A stretch of 29,160 nucleotides of DNA, taken from contig JAEOTI010000630.1 in the NCBI GenBank assembly GCA_016839955.1, positions 1 through 29,160 of the forward strand, written 5' to 3'. Positions 15,322 through 23,910 of the stretch are shown here, one piece after another. The translations under genes and the position numbers were made by a program. Numbering within the stretch: the first letter of the stretch is position 1; each line of letters begins with the position of its first letter. This DNA is from Candidatus Hodarchaeota archaeon. Lineage in GTDB: Archaea > Asgardarchaeota > Heimdallarchaeia > Hodarchaeales > YT1-057. Below the pieces are notes generated by a model that ran no database searches, was not told the DNA's origin, and saw nothing but the letters and a program-made list of their open reading frames with translations.

Positions 15322-16053
15322 TTAGGAAAGTATTGAATCAATTTTCTTTATCACATTATTTATACGCCACATTAGAAATTCAGAGAAGTAAATGTTCAAA
15401 CTATTAAAACGACTTCGAATACTTTCGAACTCTAATAAGTCACATACTCTGATGAATTCAATACTCGCTTTTTTCCTTATAAAATTTATTTGAGGATAAC
15501 TGTGAATAGAACTGATGTGAACTCTCTGACCTAGTATTTTGTCATGAGATTTCTCTGTATTAAGTCTATCATTTTCTCTTCTCTCACCATGAATGTACTC
15601 ATTTCTTAGAATCCTGTTTATCTCGATTGGATTTTCTAAAACTTTCGAGTCTGGATCAAATTTCATTTTAAATTTACTTATCAAATCTATATATTTTTTA
15701 GTCATTGTATTAGCAGGATATTTTCCTTTGAAATTTTGATTCTTAGCATATTTTTCGATTGAAGATCTTGTTAATGCATTCATTATAGATAATAATTCTG
15801 GAGTTATGTTTTTTCTGAATTCTTTTATTTCATTAAGATTTGATGGATCTTTAAGCCACCTTCCAATTAAGATTTCATCATTATATTCATTTATATCATA
15901 TTTATTATTCTCTGATATTAGATCTTCAATCTTTTTACTCTCTACGTCTTTAATATATCTAATGATGAATTTAGTTACTCTAGCTTTAATTAAGGAGTCT
16001 TTAAACTTATTGTATGCTATTGACATAAAATCCCACCATGGAAAAAAAGTCAT
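15322..16053 (-). CDS. possible HEPN-like protein, 243 aa
   Basis: Mostly helical and rich in Lys, Ile and Asn. Residues 150-155, RNEYIH, within EINRILRNEYIHGERRE, match the Rx4H (R-N-x3-H) motif of HEPN ribonucleases, and a helix rich in acidic residues precedes it. The rest is not recognised. It is the second such motif in the window; the two proteins are not otherwise alike. If correct, an RNase or abortive-infection role is likely. Start chosen at ATG 16053; ATG 16026 (MSIAYNKF) is equally plausible. Confidence 0.6.
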   Translation of the reverse strand: MTFFPWWDFMSIAYNKFKDSLIKARVTKFIIRYIKDVESKKIEDLISENNKYDINEYNDEILIGRWLKDPSNLNEIKEFRKNITPELLSIMNALTRSSIEKYAKNQNFKGKYPANTMTKKYIDLISKFKMKFDPDSKVLENPIEINRILRNEYIHGERRENDRLNTEKSHDKILGQRVHISSIHSYPQINFIRKKASIEFIRVCDLLEFESIRSRFNSLNIYFSEFLMWRINNVIKKIDSILS

Positions 16054-16071
16054 ATTTGATTTTTGTCTAAT

Positions 16072-16608
16072 TTAGGATTCTGGCTTAATATTGATTTCCA
16101 TGTATTCTTTATGGAGAACATATTCCAACGATTCATCAGGATAGACAACACGTAAATAATCGCAGTTGTCTTTGTCTACAAAAAAACCATCAACAAAATA
16201 GCCATCCTCTACAAAGATAGGATGAAAATTCTTGTCAGGGGGAGTATAACTGTTCACTACCTTACACAGACGTTTGATAAAATCCTGAAATCCCTGTTTC
16301 CAGAGCTCATATTTCTCAATGGTCATTGTTTCCGCAAGAACCTCAAGATCGTCGTCTGAGAGGGCACGAATGTTGTTTTTGTTCTGTTTAAGTCCTCCAA
16401 CAGAGGTTATAATCCGTTTTCCTGTTGTTATATCCAGATATTCATATACTATTCCTTTTTTATTGACTTTGGTGACCAAATAAATACTAGCCACTATATT
16501 ACCGAGTTTAGTCATCATTAACACCTCAGTAGTTACCAGTGCGATTCTCTCTTTTAAAGATTTGTGATTTTTTCCGCTTATATGAGATATGATCTCCGCT
16601 AAATTCAA
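16072..16608 (-). CDS. hypothetical protein, 178 aa
   Basis: Not recognised. The N-terminal third contains helices (LKERIALVTTEVLMMTKLG) and then strands (IVASIYLVTKVN; GIVYEYLDITTGKRI). The C-terminal half alternates aromatic strands (GYFVDGFFVDKD, YLRVVYPDESLEYVLH). No Cys cluster or membrane segment. It is 18 bp upstream of the HEPN-like gene on the same strand, so co-transcription is likely. Confidence 0.65.
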   Translation of the reverse strand: MNLAEIISHISGKNHKSLKERIALVTTEVLMMTKLGNIVASIYLVTKVNKKGIVYEYLDITTGKRIITSVGGLKQNKNNIRALSDDDLEVLAETMTIEKYELWKQGFQDFIKRLCKVVNSYTPPDKNFHPIFVEDGYFVDGFFVDKDNCDYLRVVYPDESLEYVLHKEYMEINIKPES

Positions 16609-16654
16609 TTGTTGAATTTAGTGACATTTCACGATTGATAGAGCAATATTTATC

Positions 16655-17458
16655 CTACCCAAAGAATTCGTCTGCAGGGCGGTACATTATGGGATAGTCT
16701 TCAACTAATTCCTTAATTTCTTTTTCAATAAGATGATCAATAGATTCAATAAATGCTTGATTGATTTTAGGTGGTATTTTGGATAATCTTTTTGCAATAA
16801 GTTCTCTCGATGATTCACATTCATAATTATCTGTAATCATTTTTGCCACTCCAAAGGCATGGGAATACCAACCTACTTTTTGATATGCCTTAAATAGATA
16901 ATAGAGAGAATCGATATCTTCTGCTTCTGCTTCGTGAGCCCAACACAGAATTGATTGAATATATTCTCCCAATAAGTAATAACAAACCCCTGCTGCTATA
17001 ATTGCACTAGCATAATGTCCATCTAATTTATTTGCCCATTTTAAATACTCGATTGCTGTTCTTAATTCCGAGTGGGAAGGTAATTCTCTACTCCCAATAT
17101 CTGCATATGTTCGACTAAAAATTTCTTTAGCTTTCTGAAACTCAATATCACTAATTGATTTTTCCTCTTCTTTAATTAAATCCTCATAAGCCATATTTGG
17201 TTCTGGAGGTTCAAGCCAGGCTAACCTTAAAAAGAAGAGATCGTCCTTTGTCAGCTTTCCTTTACAGTTTTGACATATATTTTTGTCAGCAAGAGTACTA
17301 CACCTTGGGCACATAAATGTCCAATCCCACGTCTGTATAAAATCTATTTCCTTTAAAGGATATCTCATATCCCGGAAAGCTTGATTCACCGCATCAGTTG
17401 TTTCAGATAATAGTTGATTCAATCTATTAATATCGATTTCATTTTCGTTCATTCTCAA
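16655..17458 (-). CDS. zinc-ribbon protein with TPR-like helices
   Basis: A four-Cys ribbon, CPRC...CQNC (about residues 51-66), should bind one zinc ion. From about 105 onward, helical hairpins resemble tetratricopeptide repeats: LRTAIEYLKWANKLDGHYAS, AAGVCYYLLGEYIQSILCWA, and LYYLFKAYQKVGWYSHAFGV. This suggests a protein-protein interaction surface. It lies 10 bp downstream of the RmuC gene on the same strand, so an operon with it is likely. It could be an adaptor for the helicase/nuclease genes upstream; no enzymatic motif is visible. Confidence 0.72.
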   Translation of the reverse strand: MRMNENEIDINRLNQLLSETTDAVNQAFRDMRYPLKEIDFIQTWDWTFMCPRCSTLADKNICQNCKGKLTKDDLFFLRLAWLEPPEPNMAYEDLIKEEEKSISDIEFQKAKEIFSRTYADIGSRELPSHSELRTAIEYLKWANKLDGHYASAIIAAGVCYYLLGEYIQSILCWAHEAEAEDIDSLYYLFKAYQKVGWYSHAFGVAKMITDNYECESSRELIAKRLSKIPPKINQAFIESIDHLIEKEIKELVEDYPIMYRPADEFFG

Positions 17459-17468
17459 ACCTCATTCT

Positions 17469-18452
17469 CTATTTAGATTTAATGCCTTTTTCATCTTCTA
17501 TTAAGCCAAACTGCTGAAGAATGCCTCCCCTGGTAGCTTCTAATTGTTGATCAATTTTTTCAAAGTTTTTTAAGCCATTACTAAATTGCTTTTTCCCTGT
17601 ATTTGTCAAATCCTGAAGTTTTTCAATCTGTATATTAAAAAAGGATTTGATTTGATCTAATCGTTCTATTGCTTTTCCTATTCGAAATGTTTCAATTTGA
17701 CGTGAAATAATAAATAGAGTAGACAATAATCCTGATAGATTAACGACATTGATTCTCTTTGAAGCGAGGAATTTAAAGGTAGATTCATCTAGGTAGGAAT
17801 AGAGATAATCGGGTATATACATGAGCATGAATCCGACATTGGTATTTTCTACTGCTAGATACTTCTGCAACTTTTTTCCATGTGTTTGTGCGTTAGAATT
17901 TATTTGCTTTATTGTCTTTTTTGTTGCAGCCAGATGATTCCCTGTGTCCAATAATTTCGGTGGGAAGCTGAATTTTGAATCGATTAGGACTTGTTCTTGA
18001 TTGGGAGGAAGGTAAATCACGAAATCAACCTGTCCACCCGTTATTTTCACTTGTTCCTTCCATGTACTTTGAGGAAGAGAGCTTAAGACCCACCGAATTA
18101 GTCCTTCTCCCATTTTTCCTTTGGTTTGAGGATTCATTCTAACTAGCTTCACGAATTTATCAAAGGATCCTTGAGTATCTCGTTGAGTTTTACTCAAATC
18201 TCGTTGCATGTCTCGTAATTCTTTGAATTGGATATTCAGATTCCCTTGTAAGTTTTGGATGGTAGTTGCCATGAATTGAGTAAACGTATTTGATTGTTGG
18301 ATAATTCCAGATGATACTGTAGAGATATCTTCAGAGGAGCGCTCAATTTTTCGAATATGGTTTTTTAAAAAATGTTTATTTATCAAATAAGTAGCAATAC
18401 TCGGAATGGTAATCGTTAAGAGAATTATGAGGAACATTTCTCCTGAATTCAT
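17469..18452 (-). CDS. rmuC: RmuC-family protein
   Basis: RmuC proteins are membrane-anchored coiled-coil proteins with a nuclease-like domain, linked to control of recombination at inverted repeats and, in some bacteria, to defence. Residues 7-24 form a transmembrane anchor. Residues 35-105 form the coiled coil. The core starts at GKMGEG (112-117), then QVDF (D143) and L-I-D158-S-K160, the (D/E)xK-like signature, followed by GNHLAATKKTIKQI and the family's hydrophobic strand FMLMYIPDYL. At 327 aa it is somewhat shorter than Escherichia coli RmuC. The start codon overlaps the end of the NYN gene (ATGA-type), showing translational coupling. Confidence 0.85.
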   Translation of the reverse strand: MNSGEMFLIILLTITIPSIATYLINKHFLKNHIRKIERSSEDISTVSSGIIQQSNTFTQFMATTIQNLQGNLNIQFKELRDMQRDLSKTQRDTQGSFDKFVKLVRMNPQTKGKMGEGLIRWVLSSLPQSTWKEQVKITGGQVDFVIYLPPNQEQVLIDSKFSFPPKLLDTGNHLAATKKTIKQINSNAQTHGKKLQKYLAVENTNVGFMLMYIPDYLYSYLDESTFKFLASKRINVVNLSGLLSTLFIISRQIETFRIGKAIERLDQIKSFFNIQIEKLQDLTNTGKKQFSNGLKNFEKIDQQLEATRGGILQQFGLIEDEKGIKSK

Positions 18453-18916
18453 CCAACCACCTTCTCTCTGTTATCTAAACTTGAAATTTGTGTGGGATTT
18501 CCTTCACTCATTTCTTGTTTTATCTCAATATACTGTGAGGGTATGATCACATTTCCTTCGATTATAAGAAAAGGTACTCTTCTTTCTCTTACTTTAGGAA
18601 AAGAGTTCTTATACTGCCTGAATAGGTCATTTGAAACTATCTGCGCGTTAAGGATTTGTGCTGTCTCCAAAATATAGAGATCGGCAACTACTCCCGCAGG
18701 GATTTCAGTTATTAGCCCTTTGTTAAGAAGCTGATTAAGTCTTTGGATATCATCAATGCGATATTTCAAATTTGATGAAACTAGAGTGATTATATTGTAC
18801 TTCCTATTCTTCAGAAACTGAATAAGGATCTCCAGATTATGAAGACGACCCCGTCTGTTTTCATCCTTTCCTCCATGAAAAACTGCATTATTTCCATCAA
18901 TCACCACATATCTCAT
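18449..18916 (-). CDS. NYN/PIN-like ribonuclease, Zc3h12a type
   Basis: Belongs to the RNase fold of Zc3h12a (Regnase/MCPIP1). YVVIDGNNAVFHG (3-15) gives D7 and N9, GVVADLYI the second acidic site (D79), and AQIVSNDLFRQY the third (N96-D97), followed by the basic RERRVPFLIIEGNVIIP strand. Single-stranded or structured RNA is the likely substrate. The open frame extends upstream to 18955, but ATG 18916 is preceded by AAGGAGGA at about 9 nt and begins one base after the upstream stop codon, so 155 aa is the better model. Tight coupling to the helix-turn-helix gene upstream and RmuC downstream implies joint function. Confidence 0.8.
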   Translation of the reverse strand: MRYVVIDGNNAVFHGGKDENRRGRLHNLEILIQFLKNRKYNIITLVSSNLKYRIDDIQRLNQLLNKGLITEIPAGVVADLYILETAQILNAQIVSNDLFRQYKNSFPKVRERRVPFLIIEGNVIIPSQYIEIKQEMSEGNPTQISSLDNREKVVG

Positions 18917-18917
18917 C

Positions 18918-20210
18918 TTAGATATCCTCCTTATTACTTTCGTTTTGATCTTCAATCTTCTCTTTGTGATATCTTATCCAACATTTTGGATGAAAGTGAA
19001 GATTTTCTTCTGTATATCCTCCATAGGTATTTTTCCATGGGTAAGGGAAATTACTGTTTATCAGGGACTCATCCTGATCTAAAAACTTGTGATCAGTTAT
19101 TATTGTTGGGAAAATGCCTGTAAATTCGAAGAATTTTTCCATTTCTCTCCTAGCTTCTTCTTTTTGTTCCCTTCTTACTTGATATTCTGCTATTTGATAA
19201 TGAATTATACATTCTTGGGCTAGTTCTTCTTCAACTCTTAGCTCTCCAGTTTTAAAATCCTCAAAGAACTTTTCAAGAATTAACCATGAAGTGTCAGGAA
19301 ATATTTCCTCTTCCTCCTCTCCTTTCCTCCATCTTTCAATATTTGATTTGGTAGCTATTTCATCGTCATCCTTTTCCTTCTTTATGTTCTCTTTGTATTC
19401 CGTTCTGATTTCTTTTAGAATTTCAGAGCCTCTTTCTTGAAAATTCTTTGTAGCAATCTTTACAAGTTTACTTTGCCATTCATAGTGCATTTTTCCTAAG
19501 ATACTTGTTGGTGTATGCATATACGCAAATTTATTTTCTATTAGATGCTTTTCATAAACAATAGGACTTAGAGGAACTCCACAATAAGCACATATCAAAT
19601 AATTCGTCCACTCTCCTTCCATCCAATCTTTGAAATAGCAAGTACAATGGTTTCCCTTCTCCTCAAATTCAAATGTAGACGTTGAGAACAGAGTAGGAAG
19701 TTGGTTCGTTAGAGGCTTCAAACAGATGTTACACAATGAAATCTTTTCATTTGATCCTATCTTTGATTGAGCTCCTGTGGTAGTGAAACTAATTTCATCA
19801 TATTTCGTAGAATACTTAATATCGGTATAAATCTCCTCTAGTTCCCTTAATACATTTTTTATATCTTCTAACTTCTCTGGTGATTCTTTTTCTTCTTTTG
19901 TTAAAATTTGAGCCATTGAAAGCTCCTTTTGACCAATTTCAGGGTCATAATGTTCATAAATTCTGTTAAATAAATCGAGTAGTAATTCATGCTCATATTC
20001 ATCCCTAGAATATACTACTTCATCCCCTTTAATTTCTAATAAAGGGTTTTCACCTACTAAATTGTACATAGTGCTCCTGGAGATGTTTAAATTAGCGATA
20101 ATTTCCCTCTTACTGACTCTAAGTTTGCTTTCGTCAATTTTAGTGTAATTTTTTTCCTTGATATATCGAATTAATTCACTCATTTTTGATTTGCGTCCCA
20201 TTTTCATCAA
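18918..20210 (-). CDS. helix-turn-helix protein with Cys/His-rich central domain
   Basis: The N-terminal 70 residues hold a helix-turn-helix: SKREIIANLNISRSTMYNLV, the recognition helix being SRSTMYNLV. Residues 140-215 are Cys-rich, with CNICLKPL...C-x-C...CAYCGVPL, arranged like a zinc-binding or HNH-type fold, and a further LHFHPKCWIRYHK lies near the C-terminus. No HNH catalytic His could be placed with confidence. Between these, residues 270-400 are charged and helical. Start choices are TTG 20210, ATG 20207 or ATG 20201 (MGRKSK). A TATA-like ATTATATAGAG at about 20215-20226 suggests a nearly leaderless start. It leads the HTH-NYN-RmuC-zinc-ribbon string. Confidence 0.72.
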   Translation of the reverse strand: MMKMGRKSKMSELIRYIKEKNYTKIDESKLRVSKREIIANLNISRSTMYNLVGENPLLEIKGDEVVYSRDEYEHELLLDLFNRIYEHYDPEIGQKELSMAQILTKEEKESPEKLEDIKNVLRELEEIYTDIKYSTKYDEISFTTTGAQSKIGSNEKISLCNICLKPLTNQLPTLFSTSTFEFEEKGNHCTCYFKDWMEGEWTNYLICAYCGVPLSPIVYEKHLIENKFAYMHTPTSILGKMHYEWQSKLVKIATKNFQERGSEILKEIRTEYKENIKKEKDDDEIATKSNIERWRKGEEEEEIFPDTSWLILEKFFEDFKTGELRVEEELAQECIIHYQIAEYQVRREQKEEARREMEKFFEFTGIFPTIITDHKFLDQDESLINSNFPYPWKNTYGGYTEENLHFHPKCWIRYHKEKIEDQNESNKEDI

Positions 20211-20299
20211 GGTCTCTATATAATTGGACAGTATTTCTACTTTTTGGTATCATTTTTGGATAGTAAATGGAATTTTAAAGAAATAATTGGACTCCCTAT

Positions 20300-20455
20300 T
20301 TAGAAGTAGAGCACAACGACTAATTCAGTGAGATTACTTATTATTGTTCTTTCTGATAAATCAATAGCCTTCTGAATATCTTTGGAACTTGGAACAGGAT
20401 GGTTTTCACTTCTAAGATTAAATTTTCTAGTACGCTCATAGCAAATCCGTTCCAA
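20300..20455 (-). CDS. small protein, 51 aa, overlapping the nuclease gene
   Basis: Read by hand: TTG 20455 to TAA 20300. The product begins MERICYERTRKFNL and continues with VPSSKDIQKAIDLSERTIIS, a good helix-turn-helix-like segment with a Ser-x-Arg-Thr recognition start, and ends in a hydrophobic strand. It overlaps the end of the nuclease gene by 20 bp in another frame, so translation by coupling is plausible. No ribosome site. It could also be a frameshifted C-terminus of the nuclease, which in its own frame stops at 20436. Confidence 0.45.
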   Translation of the reverse strand: MERICYERTRKFNLRSENHPVPSSKDIQKAIDLSERTIISNLTELVVVLYF

Positions 20456-21173
20456 AGGCTAATATTCTAGGTTCTAAAAGCTTGAATGCGCGTAATAATG
20501 CCAAAAAGCCCTGATAATTGGGACGAATCTCTCGAAACGACCAATGAGGTTTGGCTGCTCCAATGGTTATATCATCAATCGTTGTTTCACCAGGGTGCAA
20601 TAAAAGACAGAAGAGCTTTTTTGCTTTCTTCTGAATCGCTAGGTTGTACCCAGCAAGTTGAAGTTCTAAGGAGTTCCGATAAATCACTTTAGAGGTCTTG
20701 ATGTCCATGAGAATAGGAATTTTCTGTTGGGAGTTTCCATTCATTAAATATCCTACAAAATCTATACGACCAGCAAAGCCTAATTCATGGTTACACACCA
20801 CCTTCTCTAGGGATAGAGGAATTAATTTGAAATGTTGCTTAAATTCACGTAATAATCTTCCTACTCTGCGGATTTCATCTTTCATTTGTGGGTACTGACG
20901 GATATAGACCAAAGAGTCTTTGTCCAGTGGTTCTTGTATGATTGTTTTTGTTTCATACGTTCTAAGCGTTCCATAGTGTATCATTTCTCCCCTCTCTGCT
21001 GTATATTCAGAGATTGTCTGTACCTGTTCTTCTGTTAAACTAGACTTCCACTTCTCCAAAATAGGATTTGGTTTGAGTTTGAGGATAGATGTTACTGAGG
21101 GATAATATTCTCCGTTGATAAGATAGAAACGAAAATCATTAATGTGAATCGTTTCAATAGTCATAAGATCCAC
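20436..21173 (-). CDS. RecB/Cas4-like PD-(D/E)XK exonuclease
   Basis: Predicted DNA exonuclease or DNA-end processing enzyme. The motif order matches the RecB/Cas4/AddB nuclease group: YYPSVTSIL (23-31), R61-G-x-x-x-H66, E123 in SLEKVV, G-R-I-D138-F-V-G, M-D157-I-K159-T-S, and Q172-L-A-G-Y176. The four cysteines that hold an iron-sulphur cluster in many Cas4/AddB proteins are absent. The start is GTG 21173, one base after the previous stop, or ATG 21164 using AAGTGGA as ribosome site. It lies in the same coding direction as, and two genes downstream of, the XPD-like helicase, which suggests joint DNA processing. Confidence 0.82.
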   Translation of the reverse strand: MDLMTIETIHINDFRFYLINGEYYPSVTSILKLKPNPILEKWKSSLTEEQVQTISEYTAERGEMIHYGTLRTYETKTIIQEPLDKDSLVYIRQYPQMKDEIRRVGRLLREFKQHFKLIPLSLEKVVCNHELGFAGRIDFVGYLMNGNSQQKIPILMDIKTSKVIYRNSLELQLAGYNLAIQKKAKKLFCLLLHPGETTIDDITIGAAKPHWSFREIRPNYQGFLALLRAFKLLEPRILAFGTDLL

Positions 21174-21174
21174 T

Positions 21175-21516
21175 TTACCAATCGTCAGGAACAGACAATA
21201 CTTCAGCTGTTTTTTGGTTTTCTTCCTCTTTCTGCCTAGTCCATTCTCTCTCTTGAATATTAAGCGCTTGTTGGAGATTGGTTACTAATTCTTTAGCATT
21301 CTCTCTCTTGAGTTGCACAGACATAGCTTTTTGGTCATTTACTGTAAATGCTTTACCGTTCCATAAGGCAACAGAGATGTTTATCCATTGGTTTTGCTTG
21401 GTCACGGACACACTTACACTTGCATCAAAGGATGCCTTCACGTACTCTTGAAAGAGTTTTTCATACTTTTTCTTCTTGTTATATTTTTTAGTTGTTTGAT
21501 TCATTATATTTAACAC
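21175..21516 (-). CDS. small protein, 113 aa, possibly nucleic-acid binding
   Basis: Not firmly recognised. After a basic start (TKKYNKKKKYEK), residues 30-65 form alternating strands (VSVSVTKQNQWINISVALWN, then GKAFTVN), followed by a helix AKELVTNLQQALN. The layout recalls PC4/Whirly-type single-strand binding folds, but the resemblance is weak. The frame begins with ATG 21516; ATG 21504 (MNQTTKK) is a likely alternative. The 107-bp gap upstream contains TCTATATGA on the minus strand, so this gene and the nuclease may have their own promoter. Confidence 0.62.
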   Translation of the reverse strand: MLNIMNQTTKKYNKKKKYEKLFQEYVKASFDASVSVSVTKQNQWINISVALWNGKAFTVNDQKAMSVQLKRENAKELVTNLQQALNIQEREWTRQKEEENQKTAEVLSVPDDW

Positions 21517-21623
21517 TCATGTTTTGCTTGAAAAGACCCCAACGATTTTAATCCCGTTATGCATAGAGGATGTACATAGTTCTAGTATCATATAGACATA
21601 AAATCAAATGGGGCCATTAACAT

Positions 21624-23486
21624 TCATTTTCTTTGCAGAAAAAGAGGGGATCGTCCCCTCTGACCTGTTGATTTAGTTACCACCTCAAAATATTCGGAAT
21701 CTTTCATAAGATGCCGAATTTTGGTATGAAATCTTTTGATTGTAAGAGGCACATTAAAATCCTCCTTTAACAATAACTGATGCACAGAATTGACCCTCAT
21801 CTCATAGAGATACCTTTTATCAAAAAAATCAAGCAAAAACATCTCTACTTTATCAATAAATTCCTGTTCACTGACTACAATCTGTTGATTCCCTGTGTAA
21901 ACAAGTTTAAACCTAATTAGCTGGTAAACGTCTTCATATTCTTTTTGAAGATATTCAGGGACATTACCCACAATTATTGCTGGAATGCCTCGTGGGACAC
22001 TCCTTCCAATCGCCTGAGTCATCTCATCCTCTTCATAATATTGACGCATAGATTCTAATTTACCTGGGTCATAGTAAAAACCCCGATCGCTACTCCTCCA
22101 CGCAGTGCTACTTTGTAGGTCGTTATCAAGAAAGACTATGTCATGTTCTGCCTTTAAATTTCTATGATCAATAATATAAGTCCCTAAAACGACCACGACA
22201 TCCACATCTTTGTCAAGAAAGATATTCGTTCCCTTTAAATCACCAAATGTCACAATCACTTTGTAAAAAAACGGACGTATGGAGAGAGGAAACTTAGCAT
22301 TTAGTTCTCTTAAATTGGAAAATTCTTTGGAGGTAATTATACCAATTGTTCTGATTTTTTTGCCCTGATAAAACCCATTCTTAATTCTGTTAATCGCATG
22401 AGTTAAGTCTCTATCAATTCTCTCCAATGTTCTTTTAGATCGAAGACTTTGCTTGGGATAACGACCTTCAGGACATATTTGAATTAATGGTGCTCTTTTA
22501 GGCATTCCCCTCCAATGAGATAATTCCTCTATAAAAAAATTAATAGTTACACCCGTTTCCTTATAATATTTGTCCGCAAGTGCTTCTAGCAGTTTTCTGC
22601 GAGGAGGAGTGTGCTTACCAATAATGGTTATTTGGGTTTTTTTTCCTGCTAAACGGAACAAATGAAAAATAATCATGTAGGAGGCTTTTTGAATTGGTTC
22701 TTGGTGTGTATAAACTTGCATTATCCTTCTAAAATAATACATGGAGAATACATTGGGATTTAATATGAAACGCTTGTTCTCATCCTTTGCCCAATCGATA
22801 AATTGGCCGCTCTCCACCAAAATGGAATATAATTTTCGAGAACGTTCTTTGATTTCATAACTGAACTTTTTAAACTCTATGTCATTAAACTCATAAAATG
22901 GTATTGATTCTGTTGAACCATCAGGAATTTTATGAAGAAAAAACACGGCAAAGAGTTTGGCCCATTCGTCTTCTAGGTCTTCTAAGGGAGGTAAGAGTTT
23001 TTTATCCATGATATTAATATCATCGACAAATATATAATCCCATATTCTTCTTTTAACAATCCAGGTATCCAAAAACGCTAGTGGGGCTAGTACAACTGAT
23101 GCTTTTTTCCTATATTGTTGTTGATAAGGACATTTACTCTTTTTAATAAATCTTTCTTTAAGACAGTAATCGCAGATCTGTTTAATCCTTAGGGATTTTG
23201 ATTGTATTGCAAATAAATCTCTAATTATCTGCTGTTCATGCAATTTTGGACATAATCGCAAAAATCCCTCCCAGTGGACATAAGAAATGTTACACATCCC
23301 TAATCGTCTTTCCATCTCATATAAACTCTTATGAGACAAGGCGATATATAAAATAAGAGCATTTGGGTCATCTTTTACACTCTTTGCGATCTCTTGAATA
23401 CACTTTTCTGTTTTACCAGCGCCCATCTCACCTGTTAAGAGCCGTATCTTTACACTTCTTGTTTTTCTTTGCTTCTTTGCACTCAA
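21624..23486 (-). CDS. XPD/DinG-like superfamily 2 helicase, probable iron-sulphur protein
   Basis: An ATP-dependent DNA helicase by motif. Walker A is LLTGEMGAGKT (16-26). Four cysteines, C79, C105-x2-C108 and C119-P-Y, lie between motif I and motif II, exactly where XPD, Rad3 and DinG carry a 4Fe-4S cluster, and the following KASVVLAPLAFLD resembles their motif after the cluster. Motif VI is QAIGRSVPR (491-499). Motif II reads V-D155-D-I-N158 instead of DEAH, which keeps the metal-binding Asp but has Asp in place of the catalytic Glu. At 620 aa it is short-to-normal. TTG start, four bases after the preceding stop. Likely partner of the nuclease downstream. Could be a replicative, repair or defence helicase. 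Confidence 0.78.
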   Translation of the reverse strand: MSAKKQRKTRSVKIRLLTGEMGAGKTEKCIQEIAKSVKDDPNALILYIALSHKSLYEMERRLGMCNISYVHWEGFLRLCPKLHEQQIIRDLFAIQSKSLRIKQICDYCLKERFIKKSKCPYQQQYRKKASVVLAPLAFLDTWIVKRRIWDYIFVDDINIMDKKLLPPLEDLEDEWAKLFAVFFLHKIPDGSTESIPFYEFNDIEFKKFSYEIKERSRKLYSILVESGQFIDWAKDENKRFILNPNVFSMYYFRRIMQVYTHQEPIQKASYMIIFHLFRLAGKKTQITIIGKHTPPRRKLLEALADKYYKETGVTINFFIEELSHWRGMPKRAPLIQICPEGRYPKQSLRSKRTLERIDRDLTHAINRIKNGFYQGKKIRTIGIITSKEFSNLRELNAKFPLSIRPFFYKVIVTFGDLKGTNIFLDKDVDVVVVLGTYIIDHRNLKAEHDIVFLDNDLQSSTAWRSSDRGFYYDPGKLESMRQYYEEDEMTQAIGRSVPRGIPAIIVGNVPEYLQKEYEDVYQLIRFKLVYTGNQQIVVSEQEFIDKVEMFLLDFFDKRYLYEMRVNSVHQLLLKEDFNVPLTIKRFHTKIRHLMKDSEYFEVVTKSTGQRGRSPLFLQRK

Positions 23487-23490
23487 GGTC

Positions 23491-23880
23491 TTACATCACC
23501 ATGTCGCTAGAGTCTAACTTTTCTTCTTCTTCATCAAAGAAACAAATTTTCCTAGATTCCGCATCTATCTCAAAAATCAGAGGTATGAGCTTAAATCTTG
23601 TTAGAAAGGCATAATGCCACAAATGAGTACGTGTCCATTCGTGATGGTGATCATCAGGGGTATCAAGCGTATTAACTAATACTGACACATCAAAAGTTTC
23701 CCTGTAAAAACGAACGAGGTCATCAACATCAAAAGACTGGGAAAGATGAGTCTTTAAGTTCGTAATATTCTTGAAACAAGCTTTAGATTCATCTGGTAGG
23801 TCTTCAAAGCCTTTATGTAGTGAATACCGTTGAGGGTATCTTTCAAAATCTTTTTTAATATGATTATTATTATTACTCAT
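23491..23880 (-). CDS. hypothetical protein, 129 aa
   Basis: Not recognised. Acidic and His-rich in the middle (DTPDDHHHEWTRTHLWHYAF), with a strongly acidic tail (FDEEEEKLDSSD). HHHEW...H could bind a metal, but no family fits. ATG 23880 has GGAG about nine bases upstream. It ends four bases before the helicase start, implying a common transcript. The 122-bp leader upstream contains the hairpin at 23911-23953. Confidence 0.62.
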   Translation of the reverse strand: MSNNNNHIKKDFERYPQRYSLHKGFEDLPDESKACFKNITNLKTHLSQSFDVDDLVRFYRETFDVSVLVNTLDTPDDHHHEWTRTHLWHYAFLTRFKLIPLIFEIDAESRKICFFDEEEEKLDSSDMVM

Positions 23881-23910
23881 GAGGGTATACTCCAGGTAGG
23901 ACAGCTCTCT

